Part shown: positions 16,064 to 25,108 of the stretch, piece by piece
How the letters are laid out: each line of letters begins with the position of its first letter
How positions within the stretch are numbered: position 1 is the stretch's first letter
Assembly: GCF_000399665.1 (NCBI RefSeq)
Contig: NZ_KB976986.1
Coordinates: forward strand, 3,491,056-3,555,055
Reading direction: 5' to 3'
DNA from: Acinetobacter calcoaceticus ANC 3811
GTDB taxonomy: Bacteria; Pseudomonadota; Gammaproteobacteria; Pseudomonadales; Moraxellaceae
Length of the DNA: 64,000 nt
The notes under the pieces: generated by a model
Seen by the model: only the letters and a program-made list of their open reading frames with translations
Database searches by the model: none
Told to the model about the DNA's origin: nothing
Position numbers and translations under genes: made by a program

Positions 16064-16115
16064 CGGATGCTTTTAAAGCAAAGGCGTATTTTAAAAAGCA
16101 TCCGAAAAAATGCAA
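16064..16115 (-). promoter_or_regulatory. Putative xpt promoter overlapped by a 14-bp inverted repeat
   Basis: On the minus strand TTGCAT (16110-16115) and TAAAAT (16088-16093) are separated by 16 bases. The arms CGGATGCTTTTAAA (16064-16077) and its complement (16090-16104, one extra A) cover the -10 element and the spacer. No T-run follows, so it is not a terminator. It reads as an operator for a purine regulator, or as a stem in the mRNA leader just before the ribosome-binding site. Confidence 0.55.
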
Positions 16116-16118
16116 GCT

Positions 16119-16832
16119 TTAATTCGTTTTACCTGTATAACTTGTTAATAACAGGCCATAAGAAGTTTTACCATCAACATGGCTCACTTTAACCGGTAAA
16201 TAGTCCAGTTTAGGTGCTAACCAGAAAATAGTATTACGGTCTGGTCTGCCATGTTCTAAAACAACTTTTACGGTATCAAAGGTGCCATAAGAGGTTTTAA
16301 TTTTCTCAGTGCCTTGTTTTACAAAACGACGATTTTCAACTTCTTTTGCATCGGCAAGAGGGTATGAAGTTTTAAGTGAACCATTTTTTAAATCTTCACG
16401 AACTTGTAATTCTGCATTTAACTCATCAAGTACGCCAGGCTGCCAAGCAAATGAACGCGCTTTATCATCTTTCTTGGTAGAAATAGTTTTGCTGTTTGGA
16501 TTAAAGTTAATATTCATAGTGTTGTTATGAATCAAAATTTTGCTGGTACGGCTAAAACTTTGAGATCCAATTTTACCATTAGCAAAACTAAATTTACTTG
16601 TTTCACTTGCAGAAGCAATTCCACCTGCTTTTGCAGTGAAATTATAAGTCCAATTATTTCCTTGCTGGCTTAAGGCACGTGTAGCTGAACCCATACCTTT
16701 ATTATTATAAGTGAACTGATAATTTGCCTGAAATGGGCTCATGGCAAGTGCATGGCTTGAGAAACCTGCAAAAAGCAAAGTTGTTGAAATACCTGTTGCG
16801 ATGCCAAACGATTTCAGAAATTTTGTTGCCAT
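16119..16832 (-). CDS. DUF3108 domain-containing periplasmic protein
   Basis: The 237-residue protein has a Sec signal peptide (basic start, hydrophobic core at about 10-25, cleavage near SHALA-MS). The mature part matches DUF3108: YQFTYNNKGMGSATRAL near the start, regularly spaced beta strands, and a C-terminal region with FDTVKVVLEHGRPDRNTIFWLAPKLDYLPVKV. Proteins of this family are periplasmic or outer-membrane-associated beta-rich proteins of unknown function. xpt lies downstream on the same strand. Confidence 0.8.
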   Translation of the reverse strand: MATKFLKSFGIATGISTTLLFAGFSSHALAMSPFQANYQFTYNNKGMGSATRALSQQGNNWTYNFTAKAGGIASASETSKFSFANGKIGSQSFSRTSKILIHNNTMNINFNPNSKTISTKKDDKARSFAWQPGVLDELNAELQVREDLKNGSLKTSYPLADAKEVENRRFVKQGTEKIKTSYGTFDTVKVVLEHGRPDRNTIFWLAPKLDYLPVKVSHVDGKTSYGLLLTSYTGKTN

Positions 16833-16988
16833 AAGTAAATATCCTTGTACAGACTGAAAAGTCAGTGCTGATGCATCTATAACTTAAACATATTATGCCT
16901 GCTGATCATGGAGAAAAAATCAGGATTTATGCTAAATGTGTAATCTATTTGTGTTTTTTGGCATTTAATTCATTTTTATTCATAACAG

Positions 16989-17660
16989 CTATATATCTTT
17001 TTGCTGGATTGGTGTGATTTCAGAATCTTCTAATTCATCTTCAAAATCATCGTCCTGATCACGGTAAAGTAGCGCTGCTAAATTCACATTTCCAAATACG
17101 ACTAACTCAGCCTCACGAACTCGTGCGTAATTTACATGCACTTTACTTAATGTCTCAATGATGCTGGCCTTTTTACCAAACCAACGATTGAGATCAAGAA
17201 ATATGAGTTCATCACGTTCCTCTGCTACATTAAAACGTTCTAGAATCATTCCTAAAGGATCTTTTTTCAAAATTTTATGGTAGTAAAAAACAGCGGCTTT
17301 TACGGCAATCTTCTGCCAAAAGTTTTTATATTTCGCTTCAATAATTTGTGTATTACTAATTTGTTCAAAAACTAAAAGCTGTTGCTCTTGATTAAATTCC
17401 ATCTGAATCAGTTTTAAATCAACAGATAATGTGGTCTCTAGACCTTTTACATGCATGGTTGCATATAACCTTAACCAGTCATGATAAAGATCAGCATGGA
17501 GGTCATCTAAAAACTCAACATTATTGGTGACATAACGTTGTAAAGTCGCATTCAGAAAGGTTTGTGATAACGTAAAATCTCTTTCTTCTTCAATGAATGC
17601 TTCTGCTTTTTGGTAGACTTTTTTAAGGCGTCTGACTAATGATGAAAATAGCGTTTGCAT
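16989..17660 (-). CDS. Uncharacterised cytoplasmic protein
   Basis: I do not recognise the family. From the ATG at 17660, chosen for its GGAAG ribosome-binding site, the product has 223 residues; an in-frame start at 17702 would add 14. It has no signal peptide and no clear membrane helix. It is mixed alpha/beta with a long central stretch of hydrophobic strands and helices (VDLKLIQMEFNQEQQLLVF, then KNFWQKIAVKAAVFYYHKIL), and an acidic C-terminal tail (DQDDDFEDELEDSE). It is a single gene, divergent from the TonB-like gene. Codon use looks native. Confidence 0.55.
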   Translation of the reverse strand: MQTLFSSLVRRLKKVYQKAEAFIEEERDFTLSQTFLNATLQRYVTNNVEFLDDLHADLYHDWLRLYATMHVKGLETTLSVDLKLIQMEFNQEQQLLVFEQISNTQIIEAKYKNFWQKIAVKAAVFYYHKILKKDPLGMILERFNVAEERDELIFLDLNRWFGKKASIIETLSKVHVNYARVREAELVVFGNVNLAALLYRDQDDDFEDELEDSEITPIQQKDI

Positions 17661-17892
17661 AAAAGAACTTCCAGAAGATAATTTACTTAAGAACCAACAC
17701 AATCTTTATTATGATAAAAAACGAGTTTTGATATTGCAGTGTAACAAATTTAATTGATACATTTTGACAAAATGAAAATGGATAAAACTCTATATTTGAA
17801 GTGAATCACACTTTTATCCAGATTTGAATATCAGTTTATATTTTATTCGGTATTAAACCGTGGGGATAAGGCATTTATATGCTTTTAAGATT

Positions 17893-18777
17893 ATGTTGAA
17901 CAAAAGAAGTCTATCCATAGAGCCTTTTTACCATTGGTGGCAAGACCGAGTCTTTATTGCTGCAACAATATTGGCAGTCTTACTGCATATTTTTGTGTTG
18001 CTCATTCACTTTGCCATGCCGAGCCCGTCAGAGCAATCTACTAAAGAAATTGCAATTTCAATTCGATCAAGCAATGAGCCCGTTCAGCAGGCAGACTTTT
18101 TGGCACAAGCGGACCAGCAAGGTTCGGGCGCATTTCGTGAAGCTCACCGTGCCTCTAGTGATACACCAAATCCGATGCCTAATGATGCGTCAACTGGAGA
18201 TGCACAGTTAGAAAGTTTGCAAAAGGTTCAGCAGCAAAGAGAGCTTAAATTTGAAGAAAAAGTCTTAATGACTGTTTTGAGTTGGCAAAAACAAGCTGAT
18301 GCGAGTCAAAGGAAAAAAGAATTAGAACAATTACAAAGTCAGTTTCAGGCAAAAGCTGCGATGGTTGCGAGCCTTGAAGCACAATATTTACAACGTAGAC
18401 AAGATTTTAGCCGGCAACAAAAAATCAAAACAGTAGATGGAATTCAAGCGAAGAAAGATGCTTCAGCTGCTTATTTAGATAAGTTCCGTGAAAAAGTGGA
18501 GTTGTATGGTAATCGCTATTATCCAGAAGAGGCCAAACAGCAACAGCTAAGAGGTGAGGTCCGTTTAATGGTGATTTTGAATGCTCAAGGCGGAATTCGT
18601 GCAATTCGATTGCTTGAAAGTTCAGGACATTCAGTATTGGATGAAGCCGCGAAGTCTTCAGTACGTCGCGGTGCACCATTTGGGCATTTTGATGCCAATA
18701 TGAAAGATATTTCTGAATTACGTATTGTGCGTACGTGGCGTTTCGATCCAGCTCAAGCAGAATTTGAAGTACATTAA
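17893..18777 (+). CDS. TonB-family energy transducer-like protein
   Basis: The protein has one N-terminal membrane anchor (about 20-45 from the ATG at 17893). A Gln-rich coiled-coil region follows (about 100-190), then a C-terminal TonB-like domain with YYPEEAKQQQLRGEVRLMVILNAQGGIRAIRLLESSGHSVLDEAAKSS in outline (residues about 210-285). TonB proteins couple the proton motive force to outer-membrane receptors through ExbB/ExbD. No exbBD is adjacent, and the usual Pro-rich spacer is replaced by the coiled coil, so it may be a TonB paralogue with another partner. A GTG at 17860 is an alternative start but gives a poor N-terminus. Confidence 0.78.
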   Translation: MLNKRSLSIEPFYHWWQDRVFIAATILAVLLHIFVLLIHFAMPSPSEQSTKEIAISIRSSNEPVQQADFLAQADQQGSGAFREAHRASSDTPNPMPNDASTGDAQLESLQKVQQQRELKFEEKVLMTVLSWQKQADASQRKKELEQLQSQFQAKAAMVASLEAQYLQRRQDFSRQQKIKTVDGIQAKKDASAAYLDKFREKVELYGNRYYPEEAKQQQLRGEVRLMVILNAQGGIRAIRLLESSGHSVLDEAAKSSVRRGAPFGHFDANMKDISELRIVRTWRFDPAQAEFEVH

Positions 18778-18781
18778 TAAA

Positions 18782-18814
18782 AAATGTGGATAAGTTTTAG
18801 CTTATCCACATTGA
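18782..18814. terminator. Bidirectional terminator between the TonB-like gene and ybeY
   Basis: AATGTGGATAAG and CTTATCCACATT form a 12-bp hairpin around a short loop, placed between convergent genes. Confidence 0.75.
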
Positions 18815-18877
18815 TTTTAGTTAATTAGAAAAAATCCCATTTGAAGACAGATTAGATTTTTATCTAATTAAGAATGA

Positions 18878-19360
18878 TTAGATCTGTTCTTGGTAAGGAT
18901 TTTCTATATTCAGCTTTGCTAGAATTTCAACTTCAATCCCTTCCATTTCTTCTGCATCTTCATCACTGGTTTCATGGTCATAACCAAGCAAATGTAAAAC
19001 ACCATGTACTAATAAATGCGCAAAGTGTTCTTGAGCAGTTTTCTTTTGTTCAACCGCTTCTTGCAATACCACTGGAATACAAATGACTAAGTCACCCAGA
19101 GGAAAGGCATCGAGCATTGGTAAAACTTCTTCGGGAATATCACTTGGAAATGATAAAACATTGGTTGGTTTATCTTTCTCTCGATATTGCAGATTAAGTT
19201 GTTGGCTTTCTGCTAAATCGACACAAGCAACGCCAATTTCGCAGTCTTCTTTATAACCAACGTGGCGTAAAGTTGTCTCAATAATTTTTTTGAGTTGAGC
19301 TCGTTTGAGCTCTAACTCAGGTAATTGAAGGTCTTGTTGTAAACTTAAACTGATTTTCAA
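18878..19360 (-). CDS. ybeY: Endoribonuclease YbeY
   Basis: YbeY is a zinc-dependent single-strand endoribonuclease needed for maturation of the 16S rRNA 3' end and for ribosome quality control. The histidine triad is plain in HGVLHLLGYDH (His119, His123, His129). The length of 160 residues is typical. The gene lies nine bases downstream of phoH on the same strand, and miaB is upstream; this order is conserved in many gammaproteobacteria and supports co-transcription. Confidence 0.93.
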   Translation of the reverse strand: MKISLSLQQDLQLPELELKRAQLKKIIETTLRHVGYKEDCEIGVACVDLAESQQLNLQYREKDKPTNVLSFPSDIPEEVLPMLDAFPLGDLVICIPVVLQEAVEQKKTAQEHFAHLLVHGVLHLLGYDHETSDEDAEEMEGIEVEILAKLNIENPYQEQI

Positions 19361-19369
19361 AATGAATCC

Positions 19370-20458
19370 TTAAGCATCCTGATGTTGCAAGTCTGCTGCT
19401 GTATCGTTTTCAGCGACTAATGCTTCCTGACGGGCTTTACGTTCAGCACGTGCTTCGGCATTAAGACGATGTTGTTCACCATCCCAACCTTCATAAGCCT
19501 CAACGATTTTTTGAACCAGTTGATGACGTACAACGTCGCGAGAATGGAAACGGGTAATATGAATTTCTGTAATATTCTCGAGTACACGAAGTGCGTGTGC
19601 CAGACCAGATTGTTGACCTTTAGGTAAATCGACTTGAGTAATGTCACCTGTAATCACTGCACGAGAGCCAAAACCTAAACGGGTCAAGAACATTTTCATT
19701 TGTTCAGGTGTTGTGTTTTGAGCTTCATCCAGAATTACAAATGAATGGTTAAGTGTGCGACCACGCATATATGCAAGAGGCGCAACTTCAATCACTTGAC
19801 GCTCGATTAACTTGGCAACTTTTTCAAAGCCAAGCATTTCGTAAAGGGCATCGTAAAGAGGGCGTAGATATGGGTCAATTTTCTGGGTTAAATCACCAGG
19901 TAAGAAACCCAGCTTTTCTCCAGCTTCTACAGCAGGACGTACAAGTAAAATCCGTTGGATTTCGTTACGTTCTAGCATGTCTACTGCGGCAGCAACTGCT
20001 AAATAGGTTTTACCCGTACCAGCAGGGCCTACACCAAAAGAAATATCGCTTTGTAAAATACGTTGTACATAACGTTTTTGATTGGCACCACGTGGATTAA
20101 TACGGCCTTTTCGGGTCTGGAAATAGACATCGAGTGGCGCATCGTGTTCATCCATTTCGTCACCAACTAACTCGAAATTGCGTTCAGTTTGTGACGATTG
20201 AATGAGGAGGTGTAATAGATCAGCACTGATTTGCTGGGATACCTCAGACTCTTCGTAGAGTCGTTGCAATAATGCTTCGGCTCTCCCAACAGCATCTATT
20301 TCACCATCTATGTGAAAAACATCTCCACGATGAGTAATTTTGACATCTAAACGCTGTTCAATTTGCTTCAAGTGCCCATTATAGGCACCTAGAATGCTCT
20401 TTAAACGTTCCATTGAAATTTCAGGAAATGTTACGGTACGTCGAATTGCTGCAGTCAA
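19370..20458 (-). CDS. ybeZ: PhoH family ATPase (YbeZ)
   Basis: The product is a P-loop ATPase that works with YbeY in RNA metabolism. The Walker A motif GPAGTGKT is at residues 144-151, and the Walker B-like FVILDEAQN follows about 90 residues later. The N-terminal 100 residues are KH-like and may bind RNA. The 362-residue length fits the YbeZ group, which is longer than classical PhoH. It lies between miaB and ybeY in one leftward operon. Confidence 0.9.
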   Translation of the reverse strand: MTAAIRRTVTFPEISMERLKSILGAYNGHLKQIEQRLDVKITHRGDVFHIDGEIDAVGRAEALLQRLYEESEVSQQISADLLHLLIQSSQTERNFELVGDEMDEHDAPLDVYFQTRKGRINPRGANQKRYVQRILQSDISFGVGPAGTGKTYLAVAAAVDMLERNEIQRILLVRPAVEAGEKLGFLPGDLTQKIDPYLRPLYDALYEMLGFEKVAKLIERQVIEVAPLAYMRGRTLNHSFVILDEAQNTTPEQMKMFLTRLGFGSRAVITGDITQVDLPKGQQSGLAHALRVLENITEIHITRFHSRDVVRHQLVQKIVEAYEGWDGEQHRLNAEARAERKARQEALVAENDTAADLQHQDA

Positions 20459-20495
20459 GAGAAAACCTTTCAGTAGACTTTAGAATACCTCTACA

Positions 20496-21947
20496 TTACG
20501 CCACGTCAGGTTCAAGATTCAAGAGCTCACCGTAAACAAAATTTAAAGTTTTAATTTCAGTAATCTCGATCTCTGCAAAACGACCAACCCAAGTCGCATC
20601 ACCAACGAAAGTGACTAGACGTGTATTGTCAGCAGTACCAATTAAAACATTAGGATCTTGATCAGATACTTTTTCAATAAGTACGCGTTCAATTTTACCT
20701 AACATGGCATCTGTTTTTTCAATACTAGACTGCTTAATTACTTTTTGAACTTGAGCTAAACGTTCTTTTTTAACTTGCTCAGGTGTGGTGTCTGGCAAGT
20801 CAGATGCAGGTGTACCTGGGCGTTTTGAATAAACAAAACTATACGAATGGTCGAAGTCTAAATCTTTGATAAATTGCAATGTTTCTGCAAAGTTTTCATC
20901 GGTTTCACCAGGGAAGCCAATAATAAAATCACTTGATAAATGCATATCTGGACGAATTTTACGTAGCTTCGCAATTTTATCGATATAAACATCAATCGTA
21001 TGATTTCGCTTCATTGCCTGTAAAACATCATTAGATCCACTTTGTACAGGCAAGTGTAAATGTGACACCATTTGAGGTAGATCTTCATAACACTGAATAA
21101 GCTCATCAGAGAATTCTAGTGGGTGCGATGTTGTATAGCGTAAGCGTCCAATACCCGGAATTTCTGCAACGAGTCGTAACAATTCAGGGAAGGTGCAGAT
21201 GCCACCTTCGAAGGTTTCACCTCGGTAACCATTTACATTTTGACCAAGAAGTGAAATTTCACGAACACCTTTTTCAGCAAGACCTGCAATTTCTGCAAGT
21301 ACATCGTCTAAAGGTCGCGAAACCTCTTCACCGCGTGTATATGGAACTACACAGAAAGAACAGTATTTAGAACAGCCTTCCATAATAGAAACAAATGCTT
21401 TAAAGCCTTCTACACGTGGTTCTGGTAAAAAGTCGAACTTTTCAATATCTGGAAAAGAAATATCAACGAGTTTGATTTTGTCTTTTTTCGGTTTTTCTAC
21501 TTGAGCATTATGTTGATCAAGCATTTGTGGTAAACGGTGTAATGTTTGAGGGCCAAAAATCATGTCTACATAAGGCGCACGTTTTTGAATATTGTCACCT
21601 TCTTGAGAGGCAACACACCCACCGACACCAATCACAAGATCTGGATTTTTGTCTTTTAGTTTGCGCCAGCGCCCTAATTCACTAAATACTTTTTCCTGCG
21701 CTTTTTCGCGAATAGAACACGTATTCATGAGCAGAATGTCTGCTTCATTAGGGTTGCTCGTTAAAATGTAACCGTGAGAGTCCCCTAAAAGGTCTGCCAT
21801 ACGGTGACTGTCATACTCATTCATCTGACACCCTTGAGTTTCAATATAAAGTTTTTTTATTAAAACATCAGTGGTGTGCGTTGGCTGGGTAACAGTGTTT
21901 TCTGAGGCAGCTTTGGCACCATTGGGAATGAAGGTTTGAACCGTCAT
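20496..21947 (-). CDS. miaB: tRNA-2-methylthio-N6-dimethylallyladenosine synthase
   Basis: MiaB is a radical-SAM methylthiotransferase that converts i6A37 to ms2i6A37 in tRNAs reading codons that begin with U. The N-terminal UPF0004 domain supplies cysteines for an auxiliary Fe-S cluster (GCQMNEYDS, NTCSIREKA, GVGGCVASQEG). The radical-SAM triad CSKYCSFC is at residues 192-199. A C-terminal TRAM domain ends the protein. The first 30 residues are an extension that E. coli MiaB lacks; an internal start is possible. It heads the miaB-ybeZ-ybeY operon. Confidence 0.94.
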   Translation of the reverse strand: MTVQTFIPNGAKAASENTVTQPTHTTDVLIKKLYIETQGCQMNEYDSHRMADLLGDSHGYILTSNPNEADILLMNTCSIREKAQEKVFSELGRWRKLKDKNPDLVIGVGGCVASQEGDNIQKRAPYVDMIFGPQTLHRLPQMLDQHNAQVEKPKKDKIKLVDISFPDIEKFDFLPEPRVEGFKAFVSIMEGCSKYCSFCVVPYTRGEEVSRPLDDVLAEIAGLAEKGVREISLLGQNVNGYRGETFEGGICTFPELLRLVAEIPGIGRLRYTTSHPLEFSDELIQCYEDLPQMVSHLHLPVQSGSNDVLQAMKRNHTIDVYIDKIAKLRKIRPDMHLSSDFIIGFPGETDENFAETLQFIKDLDFDHSYSFVYSKRPGTPASDLPDTTPEQVKKERLAQVQKVIKQSSIEKTDAMLGKIERVLIEKVSDQDPNVLIGTADNTRLVTFVGDATWVGRFAEIEITEIKTLNFVYGELLNLEPDVA

Positions 21948-22192
21948 GCAGGCTCCTAACAGATCGATCTAAAAAAGAATAAATTTGCCCAAAATGGGTC
22001 AAACCATTCATTATAGCAGCATTTGGACCGAACCGATAACAGTAAACCTTTAGAACATGACACGGTTTTTTTGAAGTAAATTATGTGAATTTTAATGATG
22101 TTGAATCATAGAGTTACATAACACAACAAAAGAAAGCACGAAGACTAATTAAACTATGCTTTGAAGGTGAATAGTCAGGGTTTAACACATTT

Positions 22193-24178
22193 ATGAGACC
22201 AAGTAGAAAGAGCTCATCAATCCATAGTCGTGTAATGGAAAATAAATATATGCATCGTAGCTGGTTAGGAGCTATGTGTTTACTTGGTTGTTCATTTACC
22301 TATGCTGCCGAAGAGCAGTTCAATGACGCATTAAATGCTGCAAATAGTGGCAATACAGCGTTATTAGACCAATATCAGCTTGCTATGCAAAATGATGTAT
22401 TGGGGTACTATCCAGAATATTGGAAACTTAATACCAATCTTGGCTTTCAACCTTCAGCTTCGATTGTAAGTTTTGCTCAGCGCTATCCTCAATCAGCAAT
22501 GGCTGAGAAATTAGCTGCCGACTATGTTGAAGAAAAAGTTAAACAAGCTGACTTCGTATCTGCACAACCTTTACTATCTTATGTAACTAACCCAGATCAG
22601 GCCGAAAATTGCGCATTGGCACAGGTGAGAGCGAAAACTGGTGATTCATTAGTTTTTGCTGAATATAAAGATGTATGGTTAGCCACCGAATCACAACCTG
22701 AATCTTGTGTGGGTTTAGGACGCTTGATGTTATCTAGTCCATTAATGAGTCAGCAAGATAAACAACAGCGCCTTTGGGTCCAGTTACGTTCTGGTTTAAC
22801 AGGGCAGGCACTTGCTAGTGCACAGACTTTAGGTATGAATTTATCTTTAGCTCAGCTTAATCAAATTCAGGCGAATCCTCTTAATTATTTGTGGACTGCG
22901 CCTAAAACCAATGATACAGACTATGCTTATTTGATTTTTGCATTAGGTCGTTTGGCTAATAATGACTTAAGTAACGCTTTTTCGAACGTCCAACGTGTCG
23001 CTCAAGGTACACCAGAGAATATACAAAAGTATTTATATCGTACTGTGGCTTATATTGGTGGTACTACGGTCATGAAAAATAACTTCAATCGTGAAGTTCT
23101 TCAATATTTTGATGCAAGTTATGGTTATCCTCTAAGCCCTGAAGAAGCTGAAATTTATGCGCGTCAGGCAATTCGATTTGGTGCGTGGGAAAGTTTAATT
23201 CGTGCCATTGATGCTATGAGCGTGACACAAAAACAAGAAGATCGCTGGCAATATTGGCTTGCTCGTGCAACAGAGCAGCGCAATGACAGTAATTCAAAAA
23301 ATACTGCGCAACGTATTTATAAGAAGTTAGCTGAAAGTGGCGATGACTATCACAACCTTTTAGCTAAAGATCGTTTGGGCGAACGTTATAATCACCAACC
23401 TTATGATGATCAGCCAACTGCAAGTGATTTAAGACGTTTAGACCAGAATGTTCACTTTAATCGCGCTTTTACTTTAAGACGTATTAATGCAAATCCGACT
23501 TATACCAACCGAGAATGGAACTGGGCAGTTCGACAAGCTTATCTTCAACACGATGATGGTGTGTTGTTAGCTGCTGCAAAACGTGCTCATGACATGGGTT
23601 GGTATGACCGTGCGATTTACGCAGCAGATCGTACAACCAATAAACATAATGATACGTATCGCTATGTGACACCCCATAAGACTAATGTCGTAAGTCATAG
23701 TTACAATGCAGGAATTGATCCAGCGTGGGCTTATGGTTTAATGCGACAAGAAAGCCGATTTGTTACCTCTGCACGTTCACATGTTGGAGCGGGTGGTCTT
23801 ATGCAAATTATGCCCGATACGGCGAAGTTGATTGCACGTCAAATGGGCGAAACCTATAATCCAGCGGCATTAAATGAAATGAATACCAACATCCGTTATG
23901 GTACATTTTATCTGTCGATGATTCAGGGACAATTAAGCAATAATCCAGTTTTGGCAACGGCAGGTTATAATGCTGGGCCTAATCGGGCAAGACGTTGGCA
24001 ACCGGACTTTCAATCAATTTCGGCTGACCAATATACAGAGACAATTCCATTGTTAGAAACCAGAGACTATGTCAAGCATGTTATGACGAATGCTACACAT
24101 TATGGTGTGATATTGGGGCAAGGGGCTCAATCATTATCACAACGTATGAAAGTCATTCCAATGCGTACATCGCCTTAA
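22193..24178 (+). CDS. slt: Soluble lytic murein transglycosylase, Slt70-like
   Basis: The enzyme cleaves the MurNAc-GlcNAc bond of peptidoglycan with formation of 1,6-anhydro ends, in the periplasm. A signal peptide is present (core LGAMCLLGCSFTYA). A long superhelical U/L domain of repeated helices covers about residues 45-490. The C-terminal SLT domain has RQESRFVTSARSHVGAGGLMQ, with the catalytic Glu, and the downstream AGYNAGPNRARRW. The length is close to E. coli Slt70. Three in-frame ATGs (22193, 22235, 22250) are possible; the latest gives the most typical signal peptide, but none has a strong ribosome-binding site. Confidence 0.88.
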   Translation: MRPSRKSSSIHSRVMENKYMHRSWLGAMCLLGCSFTYAAEEQFNDALNAANSGNTALLDQYQLAMQNDVLGYYPEYWKLNTNLGFQPSASIVSFAQRYPQSAMAEKLAADYVEEKVKQADFVSAQPLLSYVTNPDQAENCALAQVRAKTGDSLVFAEYKDVWLATESQPESCVGLGRLMLSSPLMSQQDKQQRLWVQLRSGLTGQALASAQTLGMNLSLAQLNQIQANPLNYLWTAPKTNDTDYAYLIFALGRLANNDLSNAFSNVQRVAQGTPENIQKYLYRTVAYIGGTTVMKNNFNREVLQYFDASYGYPLSPEEAEIYARQAIRFGAWESLIRAIDAMSVTQKQEDRWQYWLARATEQRNDSNSKNTAQRIYKKLAESGDDYHNLLAKDRLGERYNHQPYDDQPTASDLRRLDQNVHFNRAFTLRRINANPTYTNREWNWAVRQAYLQHDDGVLLAAAKRAHDMGWYDRAIYAADRTTNKHNDTYRYVTPHKTNVVSHSYNAGIDPAWAYGLMRQESRFVTSARSHVGAGGLMQIMPDTAKLIARQMGETYNPAALNEMNTNIRYGTFYLSMIQGQLSNNPVLATAGYNAGPNRARRWQPDFQSISADQYTETIPLLETRDYVKHVMTNATHYGVILGQGAQSLSQRMKVIPMRTSP

Positions 24179-24234
24179 GTTTAGGTGCTTGATGATGGAT
24201 CTTCTTTTAATTGGCATATTCAAGTTTTAATTAA

Positions 24235-24897
24235 ATGAAATATAGATATTTGGAACTTCGTTCAATTTTGCAACTTGCATGGTGGCTTATCTGTGCAGGA
24301 GTAGGATTGATGAGTTCCGTTTTGCATGCCGAGCCTGTTAATTTACAGGGGTATGTTATGCACGTACAAATGACACCTGCCGCATGTGCGTTAGATCCCT
24401 CTAAACAAAAACAACGTAAATGTCTTGAAGGATATTCACTGACAATTACGGGCCTTATGCCAGAAACAAATCAAACTGATTGTTCAACAGAAAGTTCGGC
24501 CGCTCTTTCTCCATTGCAAGCCAAAGTCGTAGCTCGGGTCATGCCTGACAACAATGCACGCGTACAGCTTTGGAAAAGTGTAGGGGGGTGCGTTCCTATG
24601 AATGCAAGTCAATATTTCCGGACAGTCATTAACTTTGCTGAGCGTTTAAAAATTCCAGCTAGCCTTACAAGTTCGACAAATGTTGAAATTCAACAGTCCG
24701 CCTTAAAACAGCAATTTACTCGTCTTAATCCGAGCCTGCCTCAAAATGGTATTCGTTTGACTTGTCAGTTATCGCGTTCAGATGTTGTTTTAACGGAAGT
24801 GAAGGTGTGTTACACGGTAAAAGGTCAATATAAACAATGTGCAAATCATGTGGTATCGAATTGCCCAGGTGAAATTACAATTAAAGGTAGTTACTAA
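24235..24897 (+). CDS. Secreted RNase T2-fold protein lacking both catalytic histidines
   Basis: A signal peptide (cleavage near VLHAEP, residue 33) leads to a cysteine-rich protein of about 187 residues. By eye it aligns with E. coli RNase I: YVMHVQMTPAAC (40-51) with the first strand and cysteine, LTITGLMPE (69-77) with LTVHGLWPG, LWKSVGGC (112-119) with EYAKHGAC, the following YF...L.I helix, then RLTCQ (174-178) and LTEVKV. In this alignment the first catalytic His is Thr72, the second is Val116, its Glu partner is Leu112 and the Lys is Ser115. The cysteines at the T2 disulfide positions are kept. I therefore infer a T2-fold pseudoenzyme, possibly an RNA-binding or inhibitor protein. The slt gene ends 56 bases upstream. 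Confidence 0.6.
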   Translation: MKYRYLELRSILQLAWWLICAGVGLMSSVLHAEPVNLQGYVMHVQMTPAACALDPSKQKQRKCLEGYSLTITGLMPETNQTDCSTESSAALSPLQAKVVARVMPDNNARVQLWKSVGGCVPMNASQYFRTVINFAERLKIPASLTSSTNVEIQQSALKQQFTRLNPSLPQNGIRLTCQLSRSDVVLTEVKVCYTVKGQYKQCANHVVSNCPGEITIKGSY

Positions 24898-25108
24898 AGA
24901 TGACGATCATTTCGTAAAAAAATGCTGACCATGCATTGAATCTTTTTGTAAATATTAATTTGTATTTTCTATCAGACTTTTGGTGAAAATGAGTCGCTTT
25001 TACATGCATCTGCCACATCTTTAGAGTACAATCTTTGCCGTTTATGATGATTTAGTTAGATGGAATTCCTATTTAGCTAGATTAAGGACACTCATTGGAG
25101 ACAATTAC

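Noticed and set aside
15472..16101. The longer xpt frame starting at 16101
   Set aside because: It would translate the inverted repeat and promoter region into a sequence with no family counterpart; the GTG at 16047 has a good ribosome-binding site and matches Xpt.
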